A stretch of 20,095 nt of DNA from DASVBJ01 sp036375895 (GTDB lineage: Bacteria > Actinomycetota > Actinomycetes > JACCUZ01): NCBI GenBank assembly GCA_036375895.1, contig DASVBJ010000141.1, positions 1 through 20,095 of the forward strand, given 5' to 3'. A program made the translations under genes and the position numbers. Shown here in pieces: positions 1-7,034 of this stretch (position 1 is its first letter; every line of letters starts with the position of its first letter). The notes under the pieces are model-generated. The model was given only the letters and a program-made list of their open reading frames with translations. It had not been told where the DNA came from and searched no databases.

Positions 1-69
1 CACGAACACCCCCGGCCCGGCCGCGGTCACCGCGAACCCGGACACCACCGCGGGCACCGTCCCTGCCAT
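1..69 (-). CDS. 5' end of an unidentified gene, truncated by the window edge
   Basis: Twenty-three codons are visible, starting at an ATG whose complement is at 67-69 and running off the left edge. The product begins MAGTVPAVVSGFAVTAAGPG, a run of small and hydrophobic residues that would suit a membrane segment or export signal. The start is supported by a TAGCGT -10 box seven bases upstream, the leaderless arrangement seen at several other genes here. GTG codons two and three codons upstream are possible alternatives. The family cannot be told from so little sequence. Confidence 0.45.
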   Translation of the reverse strand, partial: MAGTVPAVVSGFAVTAAGPGVFV

Positions 70-76
70 GACCACC

Positions 77-82
77 ACGCTA
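77..82 (-). promoter_or_regulatory. -10 box (TAGCGT) of a leaderless promoter
   Basis: TAGCGT on the minus strand lies seven bases before the ATG of the truncated left-edge gene. This fits the actinobacterial TANNNT -10 element with transcription starting at or next to the start codon. I see no convincing -35. The rest of the gap to helR (83-241) shows nothing I can name. Confidence 0.45.
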
Positions 83-241
83 GAACCCGCCACCGACAGA
101 AACCGGGACGAGACCACACCACCGAAACCCTTGTGGACAAACGGAATTCGGGCCGCCGACTGTGCAACGACCGAACAGCGTCGTGCCCGACGGTCCGGGC
201 GGTGCGCCAGGGCTCGTCGGCGACCGACCCGAGGTCCTGCG

Positions 242-2503
242 TCACCCGTCGATGAGATCGAGCCCCGTCGGCAGCGCGTCACTGTGCAGCACTCGAAGCC
301 GCTGCGTGGGCCGGGTGAGCGCGACGTACAGATCGTTGGCGCCACGGAGCGATCCACCGAGGATCAGGCCCGGCTCCACGAGCACCACCGCGTCGAACTC
401 CAGCCCCTTCACGTCCGCGACCGTCAGCACGGTCACTGGCGCGTCCAGCGCGTTGCTGCCGGTGCCGACGATGCCCGGCGGCAGGGAGGAGGAGACGGCC
501 GTGTATGCCGGGTCGGCCAGCCCCGCGGGCACGACCACCGCCATCCGGCCGTCGCCCAGCAGCGACAGCTCGTCACGGACGGCCGTCACGACCGCGGTCA
601 TGTCACCGGCGGCCATCCGCTGGGCGCGCGGCGGCCAGTCACCCTCCCGCACCGACTCGGGCGCCGACGCCTCCACGCCGGCGGAGGTCAGCACCGCCGA
701 GGCCAGCGCCATGATGCGGGCGGGTGTCCGGTAGTTGACGGTCAGCTGCTCCAGCCGCCAGCGCCCCTCGACGTACGGGTCGAGCACGTCCGACCACGAC
801 GAGGCACCCGCCGCCGAGCCGGTCTGAGCGACATCGCCCACCAGCGTCATCGACCGGGAGGGACAGCGGCGCATGAGCAGTCGCCACATCATGGGTGACA
901 GCTCCTGTGCCTCGTCGACGACGATGTGCCCGTAGGCCCAGGTCCGATCGGTGTGAGCACGCTCGGCCACGGTGAGCACCGGCCCGGAGTCGGCGAAGCG
1001 GGCGGCGAGCGCCTCGGCGGTCACGAGCTGCCCGGCCCCGGTCATCCGCAGGGCCGCGCGCGCGTAGTCGAGCTCGGCGTGCCGGGCCGCCAGCTCCCGC
1101 TCGGCGGCGGCGCGGGCATGCGCGTCGTCCTCGCCGAGCAGCTCGGCCGCCTCGTCGAGGAGCGGCACGTCGGCGACCGTCCACGGCGTGCCCCTGTCAC
1201 GCCGCAGCAGCGCCCGCTCCGCCTTGGACAGGAAGGGTGCGGCGGACGCCAGCCGTGCTGGGTCGGCCAGCAGATCGCCCACCAGTTGCTGCGGGGTGAG
1301 CGGCATCCAGGTGAGGTTGATCTCGCGGCGTACGTCGGCGGACGAGCGCAGCTCGGCGAGCAGGTCCTCCCGGTTGTCCTCCGTGACCGTGGTGCGCAGC
1401 GCCCGGGCCAGCCCGTGGGCGAGGTGGTCGAGCAGCTCCTTGACGTACTGCGTGCGCACGACGTTGTGCGGCTTGCGGCTGCGCCGGGCCCGGCCACGCG
1501 CAGCGGCGACCACGGCCGGCGCGAGCTCCACGACGTACCCGTCGACGTCGAGCAGCCGCACGCCGTCCGGGACCCGCTGCCGGTCGCGCAGCGCCGCGGC
1601 CACGACCTCGGCCATCCGGGGGTCACCCTTCAGGGCGGCGACTCGAGGGTCGGGCTCGGAAACCGCCTCCACCCCCGGCATCAGCTCGGCCGGTGTCGAC
1701 ATCACCACGCCGGTCTCGCCGAGGGAGGGCAGCACCTGCTCGATGTAGCGCAGGAACAGGTTGTTCGGGCCCACCAGCAGCACGCCGTTGCGGGCCAGCC
1801 GGTCGCGGTGGGTGTAGAGCAGGTACGCCGCGCGGTGCAGGGCGACGGCGGTCTTGCCGGTGCCGGGGCCACCCTGGACGACCAGCACGCCACCGAGGTC
1901 GGACCGGATCACGCGGTCCTGCTCGGCCTGGATGGTCGCGACGATGTCGCCCATCCGCCCGGTGCGGTGTGCCCCGACCGCCGCGAGCAGGGCCCCCTCG
2001 CCGTTGAGGGTGCGCCGCTCGGCGTCGTCGAGCGCGTCGAGGTCGAGGACCTCGTCCTCGACGGAGGTCACGGTGCGGCCGCGGGTCGCGATGTGCCGAC
2101 GGCGTACGACGTCGCCGGGCGCCGCCGCGGTGGCCTGGTAGAACGACCGCGCGGCGGGGGCGCGCCAGTCGACCAGCAGCTGGCGCTGGTCGTCGTCGGA
2201 GAGGCCCAGGCGCCCGATGTAGCGGTGCCGCCCCTCCACCAGGTCGAGCCGGCCGAACACCAGGCGATCCTCGACCGCCTCGAGCTGGGCCGCCCGATGC
2301 TCGTGCAGGGAGGCGAAGGCGTCACGCTCCGAGCGGTTCTGGGGGCTGCCGGTCGGCGCCGCCCGCCGTACCTTGGCGAGCTCCTCCCGGGTGCGCCGGC
2401 GCAGGTCGTCCAGACGGGCGTAGAGAGAGTCGACGTAGGCCTGCTCGTGCTCGAGCTCCTCGGTGCTGCCGGTCAACTGCTCCCCTTCCGCGCGGCCGAC
2501 CAT
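242..2503 (-). CDS. helR: HelR/HelD-type RNA polymerase-recycling motor ATPase
   Basis: UvrD/Rep-like superfamily 1 ATPase of the HelD/HelR group, 753 residues, close to the family's usual length. HelD proteins bind RNA polymerase and release stalled complexes; HelR members also displace rifamycins. Visible motifs: an N-terminal coiled-coil arm (about 15-80, with EQAYVDSLYARLDDLRRR), Walker A GGPGTGKT at 211-218, Walker B VVDEAQE at about 528-534, motif III LVGDVAQTG, motif IV VNYRTP, motif V KGLEFDAVVLVEP and motif VI LYVALTRPTQRLRVLHS. All ATPase motifs look intact. The ATG at 2503 lacks a good ribosome binding site; a TTG at 2476, preceded by GGAAGGGGA, is an alternative nearer the point where family similarity begins. 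I see no rifamycin-associated element upstream, so drug induction is not supported. HelD in the broad sense is the safer name. Confidence 0.9.
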   Translation of the reverse strand: MVGRAEGEQLTGSTEELEHEQAYVDSLYARLDDLRRRTREELAKVRRAAPTGSPQNRSERDAFASLHEHRAAQLEAVEDRLVFGRLDLVEGRHRYIGRLGLSDDDQRQLLVDWRAPAARSFYQATAAAPGDVVRRRHIATRGRTVTSVEDEVLDLDALDDAERRTLNGEGALLAAVGAHRTGRMGDIVATIQAEQDRVIRSDLGGVLVVQGGPGTGKTAVALHRAAYLLYTHRDRLARNGVLLVGPNNLFLRYIEQVLPSLGETGVVMSTPAELMPGVEAVSEPDPRVAALKGDPRMAEVVAAALRDRQRVPDGVRLLDVDGYVVELAPAVVAAARGRARRSRKPHNVVRTQYVKELLDHLAHGLARALRTTVTEDNREDLLAELRSSADVRREINLTWMPLTPQQLVGDLLADPARLASAAPFLSKAERALLRRDRGTPWTVADVPLLDEAAELLGEDDAHARAAAERELAARHAELDYARAALRMTGAGQLVTAEALAARFADSGPVLTVAERAHTDRTWAYGHIVVDEAQELSPMMWRLLMRRCPSRSMTLVGDVAQTGSAAGASSWSDVLDPYVEGRWRLEQLTVNYRTPARIMALASAVLTSAGVEASAPESVREGDWPPRAQRMAAGDMTAVVTAVRDELSLLGDGRMAVVVPAGLADPAYTAVSSSLPPGIVGTGSNALDAPVTVLTVADVKGLEFDAVVLVEPGLILGGSLRGANDLYVALTRPTQRLRVLHSDALPTGLDLIDG

Positions 2504-2582
2504 TATCGATCCCGCGCGTCCTCCTCGCGAAATCGCCGCGCAGGGTGCCGCTGTGCCGCCGCGTGCCGGGGCCGATCAGCGT

Positions 2583-2891
2583 CTAGTGGCTCGCGCCGCC
2601 CAGCCGCTGCTCGACGCGCTCGACCTTGGCGGTCAGCTGACCGGTGTGGCCCGGTCGGATGTCGGCCTTGAGGACGAGCCCAACGCGCGGCGAGCGCTCG
2701 GCGACGACCTCGACCGCACGCTTGACGACGGCCATCACCTCGTCCCACTCGCCCTCGATGTTGGTGAACATCGCGTTCGTCTCGTTGGGCAGCCCGGACT
2801 CGCGCACAACCCGCACGGCCTCGGCCACCGCCTCGCTCACGCCACCGGTCTCGTCGCCGCCCGAGGGGCTGATGCTGAATGCCACGATCAT
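2583..2891 (-). CDS. MTH1187 family thiamine-binding protein
   Basis: A 102-residue protein beginning MIVAFSISPSGGDETGGVSE, which matches the small ferredoxin-like-fold MTH1187/YkoF-type family (PF01910). Members bind thiamine or related ligands and form oligomers. Typical features are the N-terminal beta strand with an SPSG turn, the MFTNIEGEWDEVMAVVK segment in the middle, and the GLVLKADIRPG strand near the end. The reading frame stays open upstream, but that part is Arg/Ala/Pro-rich translation of the CDF gene's 3' end. The ATG at 2891 gives the normal family length. It ends in TAG. It lies 56 bp after the CDF gene and 79 bp before helR on the same strand, so co-transcription is possible. 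Its physiological ligand cannot be read from sequence. Confidence 0.85.
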   Translation of the reverse strand: MIVAFSISPSGGDETGGVSEAVAEAVRVVRESGLPNETNAMFTNIEGEWDEVMAVVKRAVEVVAERSPRVGLVLKADIRPGHTGQLTAKVERVEQRLGGASH

Positions 2892-2947
2892 GCGGCCCAG
2901 CCTCGCACGACGCCGGCCAACGCCCGCGCCGCCTGGCTCCGCGACAG

Positions 2948-3988
2948 CTACCGCGCCCGCGCCGCCCGGCTCTGCGCTGCATGGTTCTGCGCCGCCTCGC
3001 CCTGCGCGGCCTCGCCCTGCGTGCGCTCGCCGCGCAGCCGGTCGACGTGGCGCTTGGTGCGCTCGGTGCGCTCCGGGTCGGGGCGGGTGGGGTCGAGGAA
3101 GAGCTGGCGGATGTCCGGCCACCGCGCGCACAGGTCGCGCTCGGCCCGCTCGCTCCACTCCTCGACCTGGGCAGCGCTCAGCCCGTCGTGCAGGTCGACG
3201 CGCAGGGCCACCAGCACCGACGACGGCCCGAGGTGCATGGTGAGCAGCTCGACCACGCCGGTGACCTCGGGGTACGCCGAGATGGCGTCGTGCACGCCGA
3301 CGACGAGCCCGGGGTCGGCCGCCTCGCCGATGAGCAGGTCGCGGGTGTCGCGCCCGAGCACGAAGGCGACCGCCGCGAGCAGGAGCCCGATCGCGATGGC
3401 AGCGGCGCCGTCCCAGACCGCGCTGCCCGTGACGTAGTGCAGCCCGATCCCCGCCGCCGCGAGCAGGATCCCCAGCAGCGCGGCGGTGTCCTCGGAGAGG
3501 ACCGTCTTGGCGGTCGGGTCCTTGCTCGCCCGCACGTGCCCGAACAGGCTGCGGCCGGTCTCGCGACTCTCACCGCGCAGCTGCACGACAGCACGCACCC
3601 ACGACACGCCCTCGGCGGCCAGCGACACGCCGAGCACGGCATATGGGATGAGCAGGCCAACCTCCTCCTCGCTGTCCGAGACCAGCGTGTGGATGCCCTC
3701 GTAGACGGAGAAGACGGCACCCGCCACGAAGATCCCGACCGCGGCGAGGAACGACCAGAAGAACTGGGCCTTGCCGTAACCGAACGGGTGGTCACGGTCG
3801 GCCGGCCGGGCCGACACCTTCAGGCTCGTGAGCAGGAACACCTGGTTCAAGGTGTCTGCGACGGAGTGCGCTGCCTCCGCGAGCATCGAGCTCGACCCGC
3901 TGACCAGGCCGGCAGCGAGCTTGGCCAGCGCGATGACCCCGTTGGCCCCCAGGGCCACCAGGACCGTGCGCTTGCTCTCCGACGCCAC
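2948..3988 (-). CDS. Cation diffusion facilitator family transporter (SLC30A9-like)
   Basis: A 346-residue inner-membrane protein of the cation diffusion facilitator family, which exports divalent metals such as zinc in exchange for protons. Transmembrane segments are visible near 8-30, 38-57, 75-100, 112-132, 165-185 and 192-210. Metal-site residues appear as H41-x3-D45 in segment 2 (HSVADTL) and E166-D167 in segment 5 (SEDTAA). The second pattern, with HPFGYGKAQFFWSF, points to the ZnT9/SLC30A9-like branch. The cytoplasmic domain follows to about residue 300. The start is GTG, chosen for a strong GGAGGAGG (3997-4004) eight bases upstream. The C-terminus is unusual: from about residue 320 it becomes a low-complexity tail with repeated AAQ units. 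The metal is unknown. Confidence 0.9.
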   Translation of the reverse strand: MASESKRTVLVALGANGVIALAKLAAGLVSGSSSMLAEAAHSVADTLNQVFLLTSLKVSARPADRDHPFGYGKAQFFWSFLAAVGIFVAGAVFSVYEGIHTLVSDSEEEVGLLIPYAVLGVSLAAEGVSWVRAVVQLRGESRETGRSLFGHVRASKDPTAKTVLSEDTAALLGILLAAAGIGLHYVTGSAVWDGAAAIAIGLLLAAVAFVLGRDTRDLLIGEAADPGLVVGVHDAISAYPEVTGVVELLTMHLGPSSVLVALRVDLHDGLSAAQVEEWSERAERDLCARWPDIRQLFLDPTRPDPERTERTKRHVDRLRGERTQGEAAQGEAAQNHAAQSRAARAR

Positions 3989-4116
3989 CCGCCCGACCTC
4001 CTCCGATCCAGGCGGATGTACCCGGTCGGGCCGGGTCCGACACGGGAGGTGACAGGTGCAACACGTGCATGATCAGCGGGGGAGGAGCGGCAGGGGCAGG
4101 GGCTTGCGGGCGATCG

Positions 4117-4605
4117 TCAGTCCCGCAGGTGGATCGGGTGCCCCTCGATCGCGCTGATGTCGGCGGAGGCCTCCTCGAGGAGCCGGTCGGCGAGCCGGTG
4201 CAGCGCCCGCGCCACGGCCACCTCGTCGCCGATCTCGGGCACGTCGGGGTCGGTGCGGTTGCGCCGTGCGTGGCCCCTCGCGTCGAGGTGCTCCGGCGTC
4301 TCCGAGACGAGGACCAGGTGGGCCGTCGTGTCGTCGCCCGCCTCGAAGAGGTCGATGTCGATGCGCCAGCGCTTCACGTGCCGCGGCATGCCCGCCGCAG
4401 CCTTGGCGCCGGCCTGCTGCGGAACGTGCTCCACGTGCGCGTCGGGGCCCGGGAACACCAGGCCCGTCTGCCCGGTGTCCGACCACCGGACGACGTACGG
4501 CGGGGTCCCGTCGCGGTGGCGCAGCTCCACGATCGTGCCGTCCCGGACCGGGCCGTCCAGCCTGTTGGAGGCCATCACGATCCGGTCGCCTACCGAAGCC
4601 TTCAT
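4117..4605 (-). CDS. DUF1918-DUF1876 two-domain protein, probable stress/hypoxia protein
   Basis: A 162-residue protein with two small actinobacterial domains. Residues 1-62 (MKASVGDRIV...HVEHVP) match DUF1918, an SH3-like barrel. Residues 78-160 (HVKRWRIDIDLFE...GHPIHLRD) match DUF1876, a dsRNA-binding-like fold. Free-standing DUF1876 proteins in Mycobacterium tuberculosis (Rv1738, Rv2632c) belong to the DosR dormancy regulon, and the Rv1738 structure was compared to ribosome hibernation factors. I infer a related role in translation arrest or stress survival. The start at 4605 is chosen because GGAGGA lies eight bases upstream; an in-frame ATG at 4620 would place that motif inside the gene. 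A DosR-like box lies 73 bp upstream, and yjjW ends just beyond it. Confidence 0.85.
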   Translation of the reverse strand: MKASVGDRIVMASNRLDGPVRDGTIVELRHRDGTPPYVVRWSDTGQTGLVFPGPDAHVEHVPQQAGAKAAAGMPRHVKRWRIDIDLFEAGDDTTAHLVLVSETPEHLDARGHARRNRTDPDVPEIGDEVAVARALHRLADRLLEEASADISAIEGHPIHLRD

Positions 4606-4678
4606 CGCTCGTTCCTCCATGTCCTCGGTCACGGGTCCGGACGAGACCAGCGAAGCCGCCCAGGAGTCCCGGGGGGTA

Positions 4679-4692
4679 GGTCCGAAGGTCAC
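4679..4692 (-). promoter_or_regulatory. DosR/DevR-like box upstream of the DUF1918-DUF1876 gene
   Basis: Minus-strand GTGACCTTCGGACC resembles the high-GC form of the DosR box (GGGACYWWMGKCCC); positions 2 and 12 differ. It sits between the stop of yjjW and the DUF1918-DUF1876 start. A variant -10 (TTCGCT, 4649-4654) would put the box centre near -43. A weaker second half-match, GGGACTCCTGGGCG, lies at 4657-4670, centred 22 bp away, about two helical turns. Neither element has been tested; the -10 is not a good match. Confidence 0.5.
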
Positions 4693-4697
4693 GTCCC

Positions 4698-5423
4698 TCA
4701 GACGAGCACCGCGCCGCGGACGCCGGAGGCGGCCAGCACCTCGGCGTACCCGGCCATCTGCTCCTCGGTGGGCTCCGGCCAGTCGTGCGCGGCCGCTCGT
4801 ACGCCGTGGGTGCGGAACCCGATCACCTTGACCCGCACGGACGGGTCGACCGAGAGCAGCCACTCTGCGGTCCGGCGCAGCTGGTCGGGGTTGTCGTTGA
4901 CGCCAGGCACCAGCAGCAGCCGCACCTCGAAGAGCCGGCGGGCACGGGCGAGGTGCCGGATCGACGTCAGCACCCGATGGTTGGGACGGCCGGTCAGCCG
5001 GCGGTGGACGTCGTCGTCCAGCGCCTTCAGGTCGAGCATCGCGCCGTCCATGACCGGGATCAGCAGGTTCCAGGTGGCGACCGTGGCCGCCCCGTTGCTG
5101 TCGACGAAGGTCGTCAGCCCGGCAAGGTCGGGCGTCCGCTTGATCGCCTCGAACAGGTCCCGCACGAACCGCGGCTGCAGCGTGGCCTCCCCGCCCGACA
5201 CGGTGACCCCGGACAGGAAGGGCGCGACCGGCCGGATCTCGCCGAGCAGCTCGGGCACCGAGACCAGCCGCGCCTGCGGCGAGTGCACCGGGATCGTGTG
5301 CGGGTTCTGGCACCCCGGGCAGTCGAAGTTGCATCCCTGCAGGAACACGACGAAGCGGTTGCCCGGGCCGTCGACCCAGGAGAACCGGACGACGTCAGCG
5401 ACCAGGCCCTGCTGCGGTCTCAA
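4698..5423 (-). CDS. yjjW: YjjW-type glycyl radical enzyme activase (radical SAM)
   Basis: A 241-residue radical-SAM protein that would use S-adenosylmethionine and a [4Fe-4S] cluster to place the glycyl radical on YjjI. The cluster motif is CNFDCPGC, with Cys31, Cys35 and Cys38, and the SAM-binding GGE motif (SGGEATLQP) follows near residue 77. Only these three cysteines occur in the whole protein, so the extra ferredoxin-like clusters found in many activases, including the longer E. coli YjjW, are absent and the organisation is PflA-like. The start is TTG at 5423: an in-frame stop lies just upstream and no better start follows until well inside the fold. The gene overlaps the end of yjjI by 29 bp, which implies translational coupling and a shared transcript. 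Activase identity is firm; the YjjW name comes from the partner. Confidence 0.88.
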   Translation of the reverse strand: MRPQQGLVADVVRFSWVDGPGNRFVVFLQGCNFDCPGCQNPHTIPVHSPQARLVSVPELLGEIRPVAPFLSGVTVSGGEATLQPRFVRDLFEAIKRTPDLAGLTTFVDSNGAATVATWNLLIPVMDGAMLDLKALDDDVHRRLTGRPNHRVLTSIRHLARARRLFEVRLLLVPGVNDNPDQLRRTAEWLLSVDPSVRVKVIGFRTHGVRAAAHDWPEPTEEQMAGYAEVLAASGVRGAVLV

Positions 5424-6945
5424 GGCTGATCACCCGCTTCACGGCCCGGCGGTCGACATGGGAGAGCGCGACCGACCCAGCGCCCAGCAGGGTGCTGGCG
5501 TGGCGGGCCCCGTGCTCGGGCAGCCGCTCGAGGTCGGACTTGCGCACGAGGTAGCCGGTGATGCGGATGAAGTCGTTGCTGTCGAGGTTGAAGGTGAAGT
5601 CGCGCATGCCCTCCCGGAACGCCCCGCGTACGACGTCCACGACCGCCTGCGGGTTGCGGCGCGCAGTGTCGTCGAAGGACAGCACGTCGCTGACCCCGGA
5701 CGCGAACCACCGGTGGTTCGGGGCCACCGCGCGCAGGTGCTCGTAGAGCGGCGGCTCCTCACCGACGCGGACGCGGGTGCCCGCGGTGACGTCCTGGTCG
5801 CTGTCGATGCCGGACTGCGAGTGCAGGAAGCAGCGCCCGGCGTTGCCCTCGCAGTAGGGCATGGGCCGGGCGGCCACCAGCCCCGCGACCCGGGCCACGA
5901 TGCGGTGGGCCAGGTCGTCGGCGACGGGGTCGTGTCCGTAGCGCGCCTCGACGCCGCCGTGGGCCAGCAGCACCTCGACCGCCTCGGCCAGCCCGAAGAC
6001 GCCGAACATCGCCGAGAACCGGTCGAGCGAGATCAGTCCCTCGTCGACCAGCCAGCTGTGGTCGTAGAACCGGGCCCGTTCCACGAGGTGGCGGATCCGG
6101 GCCTCGGCGAGCTCGGCGGTCAGCTCGACGTACTCCGGCAGTGTCTCGTCGAGGAACCGGTCGAGGGAGCCGGCGTGCTGGAGCGCCACCTCTTTGAGGT
6201 TCAGCCGGACCAGGGTGTGCGAGCCTCCGCCGACCTTCAGCGAGTTGTAGCAGCTCACCACGGCGTACCTCTCGCCGAGGTCGGCTGTCATCATCGGGTG
6301 GTTGACGAAGTGCGGCTTGCCGCAGGCGAACACCGTCTCGACCGCATCGCGGAGGTAGTCGTCGGGCGTCCGCGCCGGGTCGACCTTCAGCGTGAGGTTC
6401 GGCACCACCTGCCGCAGCTCACGCTCCAGCCGGAGGACCGTGCGGCCCACCCTGCTGTCGTCGGGACCGAGGTCGGTGTGGGTGAACGCGTCGGGCAGCA
6501 CCCGGTCGAGCGTCACCCAGAACAGCCGCAGCCGCCGGTACAGCTCGTCGTCGCCGACCCCGTCGACGAAGGGCGCGAGCAGCTTGTCGAGGTCTCCCAG
6601 ATAGACCGGGTAACCGGTGATGGAGGGTACGTGCGTGTACATCACGAGCAGGTGGGTCAGCGCCTCGTCGAGGTCCTGGGGCGGCGCGAGCTCGAGGAAT
6701 GCGGAGCCGTTCGCCAGCGCCACGGCGTAGTCGGGCAGCACGTAGCGCGGCCGGTACGGCGCGTTCCCCTCGTACATGTCGCAGATGAGCCGCTTGTCCA
6801 GCGCCCGGGCGCAGGCGTCGCTGACCTCCGGCGGGTCGAGCGCGTTCTCGGCGAGCTGGGCGAGCCGCTGCATGCGCTGCCGGTAGGTCAGCGTCGGGTC
6901 CTCGAGGGCCGCCCGCACGTCGGTCTGCAGCTCCACGATGTCCAC
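5395..6945 (-). CDS. yjjI: YjjI family glycyl radical enzyme
   Basis: A 516-residue glycyl radical enzyme of the YjjI family (DUF3029), the same length as I recall for E. coli YjjI and far shorter than pyruvate formate-lyase relatives. The glycyl radical site is RITGY, Gly464, in the C-terminal segment NDFIRITGYLVRK. The likely thiyl cysteine is Cys232 in VVSCYNSLKVGGG. Conserved-looking blocks include GNAPYRPRYVLPDYA (60-74), PHFVNHPMM (211-219) and PYCEGNAGRCF (363-373). To my knowledge the reaction of YjjI is not established, so I name no substrate. Such enzymes are cleaved by oxygen, so expression should be limited to anoxic conditions. The GTG start has no ribosome binding site but lies six bases after a TAGCGT -10, which fits leaderless transcription. 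A DosR-like box precedes the promoter. Confidence 0.88.
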   Translation of the reverse strand: MDIVELQTDVRAALEDPTLTYRQRMQRLAQLAENALDPPEVSDACARALDKRLICDMYEGNAPYRPRYVLPDYAVALANGSAFLELAPPQDLDEALTHLLVMYTHVPSITGYPVYLGDLDKLLAPFVDGVGDDELYRRLRLFWVTLDRVLPDAFTHTDLGPDDSRVGRTVLRLERELRQVVPNLTLKVDPARTPDDYLRDAVETVFACGKPHFVNHPMMTADLGERYAVVSCYNSLKVGGGSHTLVRLNLKEVALQHAGSLDRFLDETLPEYVELTAELAEARIRHLVERARFYDHSWLVDEGLISLDRFSAMFGVFGLAEAVEVLLAHGGVEARYGHDPVADDLAHRIVARVAGLVAARPMPYCEGNAGRCFLHSQSGIDSDQDVTAGTRVRVGEEPPLYEHLRAVAPNHRWFASGVSDVLSFDDTARRNPQAVVDVVRGAFREGMRDFTFNLDSNDFIRITGYLVRKSDLERLPEHGARHASTLLGAGSVALSHVDRRAVKRVISLETAAGPGR

Positions 6946-6951
6946 GGCTCG

Positions 6952-6957
6952 ACGCTA
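6952..6957 (-). promoter_or_regulatory. -10 box (TAGCGT) of the yjjI leaderless promoter
   Basis: Minus-strand TAGCGT is followed by six bases (CGAGCC) and then the yjjI GTG. No Shine-Dalgarno sequence is present, so transcription probably starts at the start codon. No -35 match is seen; the DosR-like box occupies the region where an activator would stand in for it. Confidence 0.55.
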
Positions 6958-6980
6958 GGTACGCCGGGTCGGCCGGCCCA

Positions 6981-6994
6981 GGGGAGAAGGTCCC
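6981..6994 (-). promoter_or_regulatory. DosR/DevR-like box upstream of yjjI
   Basis: Minus-strand GGGACCTTCTCCCC matches 12 of 14 positions of GGGACCTTCGGCCC, a high-GC rendering of the DosR box. With transcription starting at the GTG (6945), the box centre is at -42.5, the usual activator position overlapping -35. Control of yjjI-yjjW by an oxygen-sensing DosR-type regulator would fit the oxygen sensitivity of the enzyme. No DosR or DosS gene is in this window. Confidence 0.55.
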
Positions 6995-7010
6995 GGCGGG
7001 GCGGCCCGGC

Positions 7011-7030
7011 ACCGGCCGGCACCGGCCGGC
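7011..7030. repeat. Tandem 10-bp repeat ACCGGCCGGC x2
   Basis: Two exact adjacent copies of ACCGGCCGGC lie between the stop of the DinB-like gene (7035) and the yjjI promoter. The unit is self-complementary (GCCGGC/CCGGCC), so the RNA could fold, and it may act as a weak terminator for the upstream gene. There is no T-run. Confidence 0.5.
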
Positions 7031-7034
7031 GCCG

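Noticed and set aside
231..247. GTGACGCAGGACC at the helR stop, similar to the DosR-like boxes
   Set aside because: Spacing is one base short of the other boxes and the nearest -10 on that strand is about 150 bp away.
2502..2507. GATAAT resembling a -10 box at the helR start
   Set aside because: It overlaps the assigned ATG and lacks a convincing -35; it would only make sense if helR starts at the TTG at 2476, which I cannot decide.
2504..2582. Possible rifamycin-associated element upstream of helR
   Set aside because: I looked for the expected inverted repeat around a GGGGCTTGC-like core and did not find it.
926..2671. 581-codon plus-strand open frame
   Set aside because: Antisense shadow of helR; low-complexity composition and no family motif.
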